From: Alphaproteobacteria bacterium
GTDB lineage: Bacteria; Pseudomonadota; Alphaproteobacteria; Bin95
Length of the DNA stretch: 64,000 nt
Assembly: GCA_020638555.1 (NCBI GenBank)
Contig: JACKII010000001.1
Location: 682,001-746,000, forward strand
Direction: 5' to 3'
Shown: positions 42,093-50,805 of the stretch, piece after piece
Layout of the letters: every line of letters starts with the position of its first letter
Numbering within the stretch: the stretch's first letter is position 1
The notes under the pieces: generated by a model
Seen by the model: the letters and a program-made list of their open reading frames with translations, nothing else
Database searches by the model: none
Told to the model about the DNA's origin: nothing
Position numbers and translations under genes: made by a program

Positions 42093-42244
42093 CGGGCGGC
42101 GCGGCCGGGGGCATCCGGCGCGGCGCGATCCGGTCCATGGCATAGACGTGGCCATCATTTTATTGTAAATTATGCTTATTGCCGCTTTGTACCATGGATG
42201 GGGGAAAGCTGCGGCGCCGCGATTCTAGCCATTCGGGCGATCCA

Positions 42245-43627
42245 ATGCTTCGATCTCTAGCATTGCTCTTGGTTCTTTCCGGTTGTTTTTTTGCCTCTCT
42301 GGCCGCAGTGGATCTGTTGGTCTGGGATCAGGTGTTGGCAAATTGGCTTCAATTGATATTTGGTTTCATGAAAAATGAGCGCGATCTGGCCCGAGTAGGG
42401 CTGGTATCGCTGATGACAGCCTGGTTGGCCCTTGCGGTGGTGTTGTGCATACCGGCTTGGCGCAGTCGCACTCTGCCGACTATGGCAGACTGGCCTGTCC
42501 AAGGTTGGCCAGGGGGCGCCTATCTGCTCCGAACGCTGGCCGTGGTCGTGGTCACGCTCGTCGTGGCGAGCGTGTTGGATGTGATGGCTTGGAACGCTTG
42601 GTTGGAGGCCGGGGACAATGAAGCGCCAAGAGGTTCATTTTCTGGGCTGTTAGATGGGTTGGAATGGAGCAACGGGGTGCTGATCCTCGGCAGCGGGCTG
42701 TTGGTGATGATGGTGCTCTATGACTTGCGTGGCCTGTTGTTTCCGGAGGTCGCGTCCGCCGCGATGGCCGGAGCGGCGCAGAACGCTGGTTGGGTGCTGC
42801 CGGAGGCGATCACGGTCGAATTGATGGGCCGGCCGGAACTGCGCTTCGAACTGGCTCGCGACCTGCGCCGGCGGGCGATCCAGATGCGGCGCTTCTCGCT
42901 GGTGGCGCTGGCCGGGATCGGCGTATTGCTGGTGGTGGCGGTCGCCGTGATTCTGTTCGCGGGCTTCATCGCCAATCTGGGCGTCGGCGCCACCGGGCCG
43001 GAGCGGATCCAGCAATTGCTGGACGCGGAGAACGGCGCCATCCGGCGTCTGCGCGAGCAGGAAAGCCAACTGCGGCGCGACCTGGAGCAGTCCGAGATCG
43101 CCTATTTCACGGCGGCGCGTCCAACGCGAGCGATCGTCCGAAAGCTCGAGGACCTGAACCTGACGCAGGCGGACCGGGAGCGCTTTCAGCAGACCCCCAC
43201 CTATCTGCAGGCACATGCCGAACTGGAATCCATGGCCGCGCAGATCGCCTCGCACCAGCAGGCGCTGGAGGCGATCCGGGGCGCGCGCATCGAATATCTG
43301 ACCGATAACATCAAAAGCGATTTCGGCGCGTCCGAGGAGACCAGCAATGTCAACTTGCTGATCGCCTCCGGTATCACCCGGTTCGGCATCCTGTTCATCA
43401 TGCTGTTCATCGTGCAGATTCTGGTGAATCTCTACCGCTACAGCATGCGCATGTCGGCCTATTATCTGAGCCAGGCCGACGCTCTGTTGCTGGCCGAGGA
43501 CGGCGGCGACGCGCTGCTGAAAGTGGTGCCGGCGCTTTCGCCCCAGAATGTCGATTTCGGCAAGGCGCCGCAGACGCCGATGCAGAATCTGGAGAAACTG
43601 GCGGAGATTGCGGCGAAGCTGCGCTGA
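42245..43627 (+). CDS. orphan multi-pass membrane protein with coiled coil
   Basis: The 460-residue protein has about four N-terminal helices (about 5-27, 53-75, 92-115, 135-158), a fifth at about 216-242, a long charged coiled coil (about 255-350, DAENGAIRRLREQESQLRRD) and a last helix (about 378-400, GITRFGILFIMLFIVQILVN). No known family was recognised. The first 400 bases and the upstream gap (42100-42245) are clearly more A+T-rich than the neighbours (TTTTATTGTAAATTATGC near 42158), with atypical codons, suggesting transfer or relaxed selection. ATG 42245 is used without a strong ribosome site. Confidence 0.7.
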   Translation: MLRSLALLLVLSGCFFASLAAVDLLVWDQVLANWLQLIFGFMKNERDLARVGLVSLMTAWLALAVVLCIPAWRSRTLPTMADWPVQGWPGGAYLLRTLAVVVVTLVVASVLDVMAWNAWLEAGDNEAPRGSFSGLLDGLEWSNGVLILGSGLLVMMVLYDLRGLLFPEVASAAMAGAAQNAGWVLPEAITVELMGRPELRFELARDLRRRAIQMRRFSLVALAGIGVLLVVAVAVILFAGFIANLGVGATGPERIQQLLDAENGAIRRLREQESQLRRDLEQSEIAYFTAARPTRAIVRKLEDLNLTQADRERFQQTPTYLQAHAELESMAAQIASHQQALEAIRGARIEYLTDNIKSDFGASEETSNVNLLIASGITRFGILFIMLFIVQILVNLYRYSMRMSAYYLSQADALLLAEDGGDALLKVVPALSPQNVDFGKAPQTPMQNLEKLAEIAAKLR

Positions 43628-43668
43628 CGCGACCGGGGCGGCAAGGCGGCCGAAGCCGGCGCAGTTTG

Positions 43669-43696
43669 TTGACTTGGCCCCGTTGCCGCTTTAGAT
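43669..43696 (+). promoter_or_regulatory. candidate sdhC promoter
   Basis: TTGACT (43669-43674) and TTAGAT (43691-43696) are spaced by 16 bases and lie about 75 bases upstream of the sdhC start. This is the only good sigma-70-like pair in the 143-base gap. Confidence 0.5.
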
Positions 43697-43770
43697 CAGA
43701 AGGCTATTCCGAGGCTGTGCCTAGGGCGCAGATTTCTTGTGCATTCGATCTCGCGTGAAGAGGGCTCCCG

Positions 43771-44157
43771 ATGGCCAGCGCTGAGCGTCCGCTCTCCCCC
43801 CATTTGCAGGTCTACCGGCCGCAATGGACATCCATCCTGTCGATCTCGCATCGCGCCACCGGCATCGTGTTGTCGGTCGGTGCGGTCGTGCTGGTCTGGT
43901 GGCTGGTCGCCGCCGCGGATTCCCCGGCCTATTACCAGGATGTCGCCGGCCTGCTGGGCTCGGTGATCGGCCAGCTGTTCCTGTTCGGCTGGACCTTCTG
44001 CCTGATGTATCACCTGATGAACGGCATCCGCCATCTGGTCTGGGATGCCGGCGGCTGGCTGGAGCTGGAGCAGGCGCGCAAGTCGGGCACCCATTGCGTC
44101 GTTGCCGCGGTCGTGCTGACGGTTGTCAGCTGGATCGCCGCCTACGCGGTCCTGTAA
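43771..44157 (+). CDS. sdhC: succinate dehydrogenase cytochrome b556 subunit
   Basis: The 128-residue protein is the SdhC membrane anchor: RPLSPHLQVYRPQWTSILSI signature near residue 5, three helices (about 28-50, 65-88, 105-127) and the heme-ligand HHLMNGIRHLVWD-like segment (MYHLMNGIRHLVWD). It anchors SdhAB in the inner membrane and binds ubiquinone and heme b with SdhD. It opens the sdhCDAB operon, with GAGG eight bases before the ATG. Confidence 0.95.
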   Translation: MASAERPLSPHLQVYRPQWTSILSISHRATGIVLSVGAVVLVWWLVAAADSPAYYQDVAGLLGSVIGQLFLFGWTFCLMYHLMNGIRHLVWDAGGWLELEQARKSGTHCVVAAVVLTVVSWIAAYAVL

Positions 44158-44173
44158 GGGGAGAATTGCCATC

Positions 44174-44554
44174 ATGTCGCTCCGTTCCCCGCTCGGCACC
44201 GCCCGCGGCCTGGGTTCCGCCAAGTCCGGCACCCATCACTGGATCGCCCAGCGCGTCACCGCGATTGCGCTGATCCCCCTGACCGTCTGGTTCGTCATCG
44301 GCCTGATCGCCCATGCCGGCGCGTCCTACGAGGAGGCGCGCGCCTGGATCGGTTCGCCGGTCTCGGCGACGCTGATGATCTGCCTGATCGCATCCATGTT
44401 CTACCACGCGCAGCTTGGGTTGCAGGTGGTGATCGAAGATTACATCCACGCCGAACGCTGCAAGATCGCCAGCCTGCTGCTGGTCAAGGGCGCCGCCTTC
44501 TTTGTGGGCGTGCTGGGCGTGCTGTCCGTTGTCCGCATCGCGTTTGGAGGCTGA
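44174..44554 (+). CDS. sdhD: succinate dehydrogenase membrane anchor subunit
   Basis: The 126-residue protein is SdhD, with three helices and the motif SGTHHWIAQRVTAIALIPLT near residue 18, and SMFYHAQLGLQVVIEDYIH containing the heme/quinone-site histidine and tyrosine. The start ATG at 44174 is 16 bases after the sdhC stop. It pairs with SdhC to anchor complex II. The stop precedes the sdhA start by five bases. Confidence 0.94.
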   Translation: MSLRSPLGTARGLGSAKSGTHHWIAQRVTAIALIPLTVWFVIGLIAHAGASYEEARAWIGSPVSATLMICLIASMFYHAQLGLQVVIEDYIHAERCKIASLLLVKGAAFFVGVLGVLSVVRIAFGG

Positions 44555-44559
44555 GCGCC

Positions 44560-46353
44560 GTGACCGAAGCCTATACTGTTCAGGACCATACCTATGACGT
44601 CGTCGTGGTCGGCGGCGGCGGCTCCGGCCTGCGCGCGGTGCTGGGATGCGTCCAGGCCGGCCTGAAGACGGCCTGCGTCACCAAGGTGTTCCCCACCCGC
44701 TCGCACACCGTGGCGGCCCAGGGCGGCATCGCCGCCTCGCTCGGCAATATGAGCGACGACAACTGGCACTGGCACATGTACGACACCGTCAAGGGGTCGG
44801 ATTGGCTGGGCGACCAGGACGCGATCGAATACATGTGCCGCCAGGCGGTGCCCTCGGTGATCGAGCTGGAGCATTTCGGCATGCCCTTCAGCCGCACCGA
44901 GGCGGGCAAGATCTACCAGCGCCCGTTCGGCGGCCACATGAAGGATTACGGCAAGTCGCCGGCCCAGCGCGCCTGCGCCGCTGCCGACCGCACCGGCCAC
45001 GCGCTGCTGCACACGCTCTATCAGCAGAGCCTGCGCCATTCGGCGGAATTCTTCATCGAATACTTCGCCATCGACCTGATCATGAACCAGGACGGCGGCT
45101 GCCAGGGCGTGATGGCCTGGAACCTGGACGACGGCACCATGCACCGCTTCCAGGCGCAGCAGACCATTCTGGCCACCGGCGGCTATGGCCGCAGCTATTT
45201 CTCCTGCACCTCGGCCCACACCTGCACCGGCGACGGCAACGGCATGGTCGCCCGCGCCGGCCTGCCGAACCAAGACATGGAGTTCGTGCAGTTCCACCCG
45301 ACCGGCATTTTCGGCGCCGGCTGCCTCATCACCGAGGGCGCCCGCGGCGAGGGCGGCTATCTGACCAACAGCGAGGGCGAGCGCTTCATGGAGCGCTATG
45401 CGCCGACGGCCAAGGACCTGGCCAGCCGCGACGTGGTCAGCCGCTCCATGACCGTGGAAATCCTGGAGGGCCGCGGCGTCGGCGCGAACAGCGATCACAT
45501 CCTGCTGCACCTGGAGCATCTGGGTGGCGACGTGCTGCACCAGCGCCTGCCGGGCATCACCGAGACCGCGCGCATCTTCGCCGGCGTCGACGCCACCAAG
45601 GAGCCGATCCCGGTGCTGCCGACCGTGCACTACAATATGGGCGGCATTCCGACCAATTTTGACGGCGAGGTGCTGCGCCCGACCGCGGACAATCCGGACG
45701 CCACCGTGCCTGGCCTGATGGCCGTCGGCGAGTGCGCCTGCGTCTCCGTGCACGGCGCCAACCGGCTCGGCTGCAACTCGCTGCTGGACCTGGTGGTGTT
45801 CGGCCGGGCCGCCGGCCTGCATTGCGCCGAGACCCTGACCGCCGGCGCCAAGCAGAAAGACCTGCCGAAGGACGCCAGCGACAAGGCGCTGTCGCGGCTG
45901 GATCATTTCCGCAACGCCAAGGGCTCGACCGGAACCGCGGAAATCCGCGATTCCATGCAGCGTTCCATGCAGTTGCACGCGGCGGTGTTCCGCGAGCAGT
46001 CGTCGATGGAAGAGGGCTGCCGCAAGATCGAGCAGGCGGCCGGCGCCATGGACGACATCCGCGTCAACGACCGCTCGCTGATCTGGAACAGCGATCTGGT
46101 GGAGACACTGGAACTCGACAATCTGATGGCCTGCGCCCAGAACACCATGATCTCGGCCGAAGCGCGCAAGGAAAGCCGCGGTGCCCACGCCCGCGACGAC
46201 ATTCCGGACCGCAACGACGAAGAATGGATGAAGCACACGCTGGCCTGGTATTCCGAGGACCGGCGCGTGTCGCTCACCTATCGTCCGGTGCACAACTTCA
46301 CCCTGAACCCGGACGAGGTCGAATACATCGCGCCGCAGGTGCGGGTGTACTGA
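44560..46353 (+). CDS. sdhA: succinate dehydrogenase flavoprotein subunit
   Basis: The 597-residue protein is SdhA. The FAD loop is VVVGGGGSGLRAVLG (about 12-26), the FAD-attachment histidine lies in RSHTVAAQGGIAASL (about 47-61), and substrate-binding motifs QFHPTGIFGAGCLITEGARG and GGIPTNFDGEVL are present. It oxidises succinate to fumarate. Translation starts with GTG at 44560 after GGAGG. Length is standard. Confidence 0.97.
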   Translation: MTEAYTVQDHTYDVVVVGGGGSGLRAVLGCVQAGLKTACVTKVFPTRSHTVAAQGGIAASLGNMSDDNWHWHMYDTVKGSDWLGDQDAIEYMCRQAVPSVIELEHFGMPFSRTEAGKIYQRPFGGHMKDYGKSPAQRACAAADRTGHALLHTLYQQSLRHSAEFFIEYFAIDLIMNQDGGCQGVMAWNLDDGTMHRFQAQQTILATGGYGRSYFSCTSAHTCTGDGNGMVARAGLPNQDMEFVQFHPTGIFGAGCLITEGARGEGGYLTNSEGERFMERYAPTAKDLASRDVVSRSMTVEILEGRGVGANSDHILLHLEHLGGDVLHQRLPGITETARIFAGVDATKEPIPVLPTVHYNMGGIPTNFDGEVLRPTADNPDATVPGLMAVGECACVSVHGANRLGCNSLLDLVVFGRAAGLHCAETLTAGAKQKDLPKDASDKALSRLDHFRNAKGSTGTAEIRDSMQRSMQLHAAVFREQSSMEEGCRKIEQAAGAMDDIRVNDRSLIWNSDLVETLELDNLMACAQNTMISAEARKESRGAHARDDIPDRNDEEWMKHTLAWYSEDRRVSLTYRPVHNFTLNPDEVEYIAPQVRVY

Positions 46354-46391
46354 CCGGCTTTGCTGACCTTCAAAGGCTAGAGACCTGACCC

Positions 46392-47171
46392 ATGGCTGAA
46401 TTTTCGCTGCCGAAGAACTCCCAGATCAAGCCGGGCAAGAAGCACACGCCGGCCAATCCGCCGAAAAACCCGCGCACCTTCAAGATCTACCGCTGGTCGC
46501 CGGACGACGAGGAGAATCCGCGCGTCGACGAGTATGTCATCGACCTGGCCGAATGCGGGCCGATGGTGCTGGACGCGCTGATCAAGATCAAGAACGAGGT
46601 CGACTCGACCCTGACCTTCCGCCGCTCCTGCCGCGAGGGCATTTGCGGGTCGTGCGCGATGAATATCGACGGCACCAACACGCTCGCCTGCACCAAGGGC
46701 ATCGAGGAAATCAAGGGCGACGTTGCTGTCTACCCCCTGCCCCACATGCCGGTGGTGAAGGATCTGGTGCCGGACCTGAACCATATCTACGCCCAGCTTG
46801 CCTCGGTCGAGCCCTGGCTCAAGACCGAGACCAACCCGCCGAACCGCGAGCGCCTGCAGTCGGTGGAGGACCGCGAGAAGCTGGACGGGCTGTGGGAGTG
46901 CATTCTGTGCTTCTGCTGCTCCACCTCCTGCCCCAGCTATTGGTGGAACAGCGACCGCTATCTGGGCCCGGCGGTGCTGTTGCAGTCCTATCGCTGGCTC
47001 GCCGACAGCCGCGACGAGGCGACGGGCGAACGGCTCGACAATCTGGAAGATCCGTTCCGGCTGTATCGCTGCCACACGATCATGAACTGCACCAACACCT
47101 GCCCGAAAGGCCTGAACCCGGCCAAGGCCATCGCCGAAACCAAGAAGATGATGGTCGCCCGGCAGGGCTAG
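46392..47171 (+). CDS. sdhB: succinate dehydrogenase iron-sulfur subunit
   Basis: The 259-residue protein is SdhB. The 2Fe-2S site is RSCREGICGSCAMNIDGTNT with the distal TLACTKGIEE. The 4Fe-4S and 3Fe-4S clusters are in CILCFCCSTSCPSYWWN and CHTIMNCTNTCPKGLNPAKA. It carries electrons from SdhA to the quinone. It is the last gene of the sdhCDAB operon, ending before a perfect palindrome at 47224-47275. Confidence 0.97.
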   Translation: MAEFSLPKNSQIKPGKKHTPANPPKNPRTFKIYRWSPDDEENPRVDEYVIDLAECGPMVLDALIKIKNEVDSTLTFRRSCREGICGSCAMNIDGTNTLACTKGIEEIKGDVAVYPLPHMPVVKDLVPDLNHIYAQLASVEPWLKTETNPPNRERLQSVEDREKLDGLWECILCFCCSTSCPSYWWNSDRYLGPAVLLQSYRWLADSRDEATGERLDNLEDPFRLYRCHTIMNCTNTCPKGLNPAKAIAETKKMMVARQG

Positions 47172-47223
47172 CCTTCAGGACCTGCGCCCCGGCCCGACCG
47201 GCCGGGGCGGTTCCCCTGGCGGT

Positions 47224-47275
47224 CCCAAAACCAAGCCCCCGGAATGCGGCCGCATTCCGGGGGCTTGGTTTTGGG
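47224..47275. terminator. perfect 52-bp loopless palindrome between sdhB and a convergent small gene
   Basis: The left 26 bases (C, CAAAACCAAGCCCCCGG..., GCGG) are the exact reverse complement of the right 26, centred on GCGGCCGC with no loop. As RNA it would form one long hairpin that ends in GGTTTTGGG on either strand. Placed between sdhB (plus) and the micropeptide gene (minus), it is most simply a two-way terminator, although it lacks a clean T-run after the stem. A perfect arm this long is unusual. Confidence 0.7.
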
Positions 47276-47307
47276 CTTTCGTCCGTGGCCGCCGGAGCGG
47301 CGGCGGA

Positions 47308-47421
47308 TCAGACGATCAGCGCGCGGGTCTCGTCGACGCTGAAAAAGATGAAGGCGGCCAGTGCGGCCAGGGTCAGGCCATAGGCCAGCGTGGTGGTCAG
47401 CCAGTTGGTGGAATTGTGCAT
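47308..47421 (-). CDS. 37-residue single-helix membrane peptide
   Basis: The product has a polar start (MHNSTNWL), one hydrophobic helix at about residues 9-28 (LTTTLAYGLTLAALAAFIFF) and a short charged tail (SVDETRALIV). The ATG at 47421 follows GGGAG, and TATATT at 47456-47461 (minus strand) fits a -10 element about 28 bases before the start. The size and topology are like small subunits of respiratory complexes or transporters, but I do not recognise it. It faces sdhB. Confidence 0.6.
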   Translation of the reverse strand: MHNSTNWLTTTLAYGLTLAALAAFIFFSVDETRALIV

Positions 47422-47543
47422 GGTGGGGACTCCCGGATTGCGATGTGACAGCCGCAATATAGGAAATGCTGCATCTGCGAATAAGCGCGGTTTTGGCATA
47501 GCATTCATGCCGTTTCTGCAATTCAGACGCTGAACGATAAAGA

Positions 47544-47586
47544 TTGCACCGATCTTGTGCAAAGGTGGCCGCAATCTTGTGCAAAG
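47544..47586. promoter_or_regulatory. TTGCAC-N7-GTGCAA operator-like site with 22-bp-spaced repeat
   Basis: TTGCAC (47544-47549) and GTGCAA (47557-47562) form an inverted pair. ATCTTGTGCAAAG occurs at 47552-47564 and again at 47574-47586, 22 bases or about two helical turns apart. The site lies about 95-135 bases upstream of the inferred start of the micropeptide gene and downstream of the DHA2 exporter stop. It suggests a dimeric regulator with two sites. The 317-base gap 47422-47738 otherwise holds a tandem repeat and no further gene. Confidence 0.45.
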
Positions 47587-47665
47587 ACGACCCAAGCCGC
47601 GAGCGCGGAATGTCCGCGCGGCCGGCGCCGGGCGGCGCGGGATTACTGCAGTGCACAATGTCGGG

Positions 47666-47717
47666 GCCGTTCTCGGGAGCCGTTCCCGGTTGCCGTTCTC
47701 GGGGGCCGTTTTCCGGG
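47666..47717. repeat. four 13-bp tandem repeats
   Basis: Units GCCGTTCTCGGGA, GCCGTTCCCGGTT, GCCGTTCTCGGGG and GCCGTTTTCCGGG run head to tail from 47666 to 47717, just beyond the DHA2 exporter stop (47739, minus strand). No coding role; could mildly influence 3' end formation. Confidence 0.7.
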
Positions 47718-47738
47718 GGCGGCGCGAACGGCAACCGG

Positions 47739-49229
47739 TCAGTCCCGTCGCACCTTGAACAGGAAGGTCAGCGGCGCCAGCAGCAGTGGCGCCAGCGTCA
47801 GCACGTGGAAGGCGTTGATATAGCCGATCATCGCCGCCTGCCGGCGCACCTGCTCGCCGGCCAGTTGCTGGAAGGACGCGGTGTCGAAATCGCCGAACAC
47901 CCGCAGCCAGGGCGCCAGCAGGTCGGTGTGGAACAGCGTGACGAAGCCGATCAGATAGCCACGCGCCTCGGCCGACGAGGCGACCAGCACCATCAGGATG
48001 ACCGCGATGAAGATGCTGGACCCCATCATGCGCATCAGCGAGAAGATGGCGTTGCCCTGGGTCAGCAGGGTGGGGGCCAGGGTCGAAAAGCTGAGCACCG
48101 CCATCGGCGTGTAGGCCAGGCCGAAGCCGAAGCCGTGCAGCAGGTTGGTGTAGATCACCTGGTCCATGGTCATGTTCATGTCGAGCTGGCCCATCCAGGC
48201 CCCCGCCACCGCCTGGATCACCAGGCCGGCGAAAAACGTGGCGCGCGGGTTGATCCGGGTCAGGGTCGCGACGACGAAAAAGCTCAGGAAATTGCCGACG
48301 CCGCGCATGGCGATCAGATAGCCGACAATGCTCTCCGGAAAGCCGCGCAGGTCCTGCAGCAGCGAGGGGAACAGCACCATGGGCGTGTATTGCAGCATGC
48401 CCATCAGGAAGGCGAAACAGATGCCGAGCACGAAATTGCGGTCGCCGAAGGCCGCCGCGTCGAACAGCGGTTCGCGCGCGAATTTGGCGTGAACGCAGAA
48501 CAGATAGAAAAAGCCCACCGCCAGCGCGCATTCGATGACGATTTCCATCGACTGGAACCAGTCCTCGCGCTGGCCGCGGTCGAACATCAGTTGCAGCGCG
48601 CCGATGGCGACGGCGATGCAGACGAAGCCGACGAAATCGAACCGGCGGGCGGTGCCGCGCTCCTCGTTGCCGAGCGAGAGCACCACCGGGATGCAGGCGG
48701 CGAGCCCCAGCGGCAGGATCATGAAAAACGACCAGCGCCAGTCCAGCAGGTCGCCGATCAGGCCGCCGAAGGTCGGCCCCAGGATCGGCCCCATGACGCC
48801 GCCGACGCCCCACATCATCAGCGCCATCGGGTGCTGGTGCTTCTCGAACCGGCGCAGGATGATCGACTGGCCCATGGGAAAGATCGGTGCGCCGAACGCG
48901 CCCTGGATGATGCGGAACACCAGCAGTGTGTCCAGCGACCCCGCCAGGCCGCACAGCACCGACGACAGGGTGAAGCCCAGCACCGAGCCCAGCACCAGCC
49001 GCCGCCAGCCCAGCTTGGAGGCGAGCCAGCCGGTCAGCGGCGTCGCGGCGGCGGTGGCGACCAGGTTCAGGGTCAGCACCCAGGCGATCTGGTCCTGCGT
49101 CGCCGACAGCGCCCCGCGCATCTGCGGCAGGATCACGGTGACGCTGGTGATGGTCACGCCGAACAGCACCGTCACCATTTGCACGGTGACGAGCGTCAGC
49201 CATTGTTGGGCGGTGAAGGTGCGGATCAT
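47739..49229 (-). CDS. DHA2-family MFS exporter (EmrB/QacA type)
   Basis: The 496-residue protein has about 14 membrane helices of the DHA2 drug:H+ antiporter family. Motif A-like segment is LTGWLASKLGWRRLVLGSV near 65, and motif C-like GPILGPTFGGLIGD near 145. It ends FLFKVRRD on the cytoplasmic side. It probably exports a drug or metabolite by proton antiport. No HlyD-type (EmrA) partner or TetR regulator is adjacent; a luciferase-like enzyme gene precedes it by about 90 bases on the same strand. Confidence 0.92.
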   Translation of the reverse strand: MIRTFTAQQWLTLVTVQMVTVLFGVTITSVTVILPQMRGALSATQDQIAWVLTLNLVATAAATPLTGWLASKLGWRRLVLGSVLGFTLSSVLCGLAGSLDTLLVFRIIQGAFGAPIFPMGQSIILRRFEKHQHPMALMMWGVGGVMGPILGPTFGGLIGDLLDWRWSFFMILPLGLAACIPVVLSLGNEERGTARRFDFVGFVCIAVAIGALQLMFDRGQREDWFQSMEIVIECALAVGFFYLFCVHAKFAREPLFDAAAFGDRNFVLGICFAFLMGMLQYTPMVLFPSLLQDLRGFPESIVGYLIAMRGVGNFLSFFVVATLTRINPRATFFAGLVIQAVAGAWMGQLDMNMTMDQVIYTNLLHGFGFGLAYTPMAVLSFSTLAPTLLTQGNAIFSLMRMMGSSIFIAVILMVLVASSAEARGYLIGFVTLFHTDLLAPWLRVFGDFDTASFQQLAGEQVRRQAAMIGYINAFHVLTLAPLLLAPLTFLFKVRRD

Positions 49230-49319
49230 CGGGCAGCCGGGCGCGAGGGAGCCGGCATCATCACCGGTTTCGCCCCGCTGGCAAGCCCCTGGGCAGGCAC
49301 TGGGCAGGCACTCTCGGGG

Positions 49320-50474
49320 TCAGGCGGCCAGGACCTTCGGCATCACGTCCTCGGCAAAGGCCGTGAGCTGCTCCCGCATCACCGCCAGCGGCGTGCCCAT
49401 GGAGGACTGGACGTTCACGTCCTCCAGCCCCGGATAGCGCTCGGCCAGTTCCTGGAGATAGGCGACGAAGCCTTCCGGCGGGCCGCAATACCAGGAGCCG
49501 GTCTCGACCGCCCGCTCCAGGGTCGGGATCGGCTGCTCGGCCCAGCCGCCGCGGGTTTGCAGCTTTGCCAGCGCTTCGGCCGACATGGGCACCATGTTCA
49601 GGGGCGCGAACATTTTCAGGTGCTCTTCGAAGAAGGGCGTCGCCTCGCGGATGGCTTTTTCCCGCGTCTCGGCGATGTGGTAGTTCAGGCCGAGGCAGAG
49701 ATTCTGCCCCAGCGTCACGGCGTGGCCGGCGCGCTCATAGGCTTCCTTGAAGGCGACGATCGGCCGTTCCGCCATCAGGGCCGAGCCGCCGCCGACCACG
49801 CCCTTGATGCCGTGCCTCGCCATGAAGTCCAGGCCGCGCGGCTGGGCGCTGACGATGGGCTGCCAGGTCTCCACCGGCTGGGTGAGCGGCCGCGGCACCA
49901 GGGTCAGCTCCTCCACCTCATAGCCGCGATAGGGCACGCGCGGCGGCAGGGTGTAGTGCGGCCCCTCGTGGCGGAACGCCTCCTGGTGGAAGGCTTTCAG
50001 GATGATTTCCACCTGTTCCTCGAACAGGTCGCGGTTGGCGTCGGCGTCCTGCAACACGCCGCCCAGCGACTCCACCTCGCGGGTGTGATAGCCGCGGGCG
50101 ACGCCGAAAATCACCCGGCCCTTGGTCAGGATGTCGGCGACGGCGAAGTCCTCGGCCAGCCGCAACGGGTGCCACATGGGCGTGACGTTGAAGCCGCAGC
50201 CGAAGCGCAGGTTTTGGGTCGCGTGCGCCAGATGGACATAGAACAGCGGCAGGTTCGGAATGACCTCATAGCCTTCGCGCTGGAAATGGTGTTCGGCCAT
50301 CCAGAAGGTGTCGTAGCCGAGGCGGTCCATCAGCACCGCCATGGACTCGGCCTTGTCGAACACGCTGGCCAGTTCGCGGTTGGAATAGCGGCGCTCGTTG
50401 GCGGGCGTCGCATCCTGGCCCATGTCGCCCAGGTCGATATGACCGGCGAACAGGCTGCCGAAGCGTTTGATCAT
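49320..50474 (-). CDS. LLM-class flavin-dependent oxidoreductase
   Basis: The 384-residue protein is a bacterial-luciferase-like TIM-barrel flavoenzyme. Features are DTFWMAEHHFQREGYEVIP near 52-70, RLAEDFAVADILTKGRVIFG near 103 and PRGLDFMARHGIKGVVGGGS near 210. It probably uses FMNH2 from a reductase to oxidise a substrate. The ATG at 50474 is used because the longer reading to 50636 runs into the riboswitch region. The gene is divergent from the FMN riboswitch-ribH2 unit. Confidence 0.88.
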   Translation of the reverse strand: MIKRFGSLFAGHIDLGDMGQDATPANERRYSNRELASVFDKAESMAVLMDRLGYDTFWMAEHHFQREGYEVIPNLPLFYVHLAHATQNLRFGCGFNVTPMWHPLRLAEDFAVADILTKGRVIFGVARGYHTREVESLGGVLQDADANRDLFEEQVEIILKAFHQEAFRHEGPHYTLPPRVPYRGYEVEELTLVPRPLTQPVETWQPIVSAQPRGLDFMARHGIKGVVGGGSALMAERPIVAFKEAYERAGHAVTLGQNLCLGLNYHIAETREKAIREATPFFEEHLKMFAPLNMVPMSAEALAKLQTRGGWAEQPIPTLERAVETGSWYCGPPEGFVAYLQELAERYPGLEDVNVQSSMGTPLAVMREQLTAFAEDVMPKVLAA

Positions 50475-50587
50475 CGGGGCGTTTCCTCGGGCTTCTGGGT
50501 TTCCCGATACGCTAGGCAGAAATGGGCCATGGCGCAAACCCGCAGTGGCCCTTGCCTCGCATCCTTCCACGCGGCAGGATGGCGGCG

Positions 50588-50725
50588 TTCTCAGGGCGGG
50601 GTGAAAGTCCCCACCGGCGGTATGCCATGCTCTCATGGCGAGCCCGCGAGCGCCTCCCCGCGGAGGTTAGCTGACCAGGTGCGATGCCTGGGCCGACGGT
50701 CACAGTCCGGATGGAAGAGAACGCG
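50588..50725 (+). ncRNA. FMN riboswitch (RFN element)
   Basis: The conserved RFN blocks are present in order: GGGCGGGGTGAAAGTCCCC, ACCGGCGGT, GAGCCCGCGAGCGC, then CCGACGGTCACAGTCCGGAT and GGAAGAGAACG. It binds FMN and controls the downstream gene, ribH2, about 80 bases away. The expression platform (50726-50805) is short with no clear T-run, so translational control by hiding the AAGGAG site is more likely than termination (inference). Confidence 0.95.
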
Positions 50726-50805
50726 CAGCCGGCGCACCAATTGCGTGCGGGCCTGCCGTGATCGCCTTGGGTGACGTGTCTGTTGCGATAAGGAGATCAC
50801 GAGAA

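Noticed and set aside
44440..46293. 617-codon minus-strand frame over sdhA
   Set aside because: Mirror of sdhA codon structure; sdhA is certain on the plus strand.
47544..50774. Long plus-strand open frame (about 1,076 codons)
   Set aside because: Antisense to the DHA2 exporter and LLM enzyme genes; runs through the riboswitch; not a gene.
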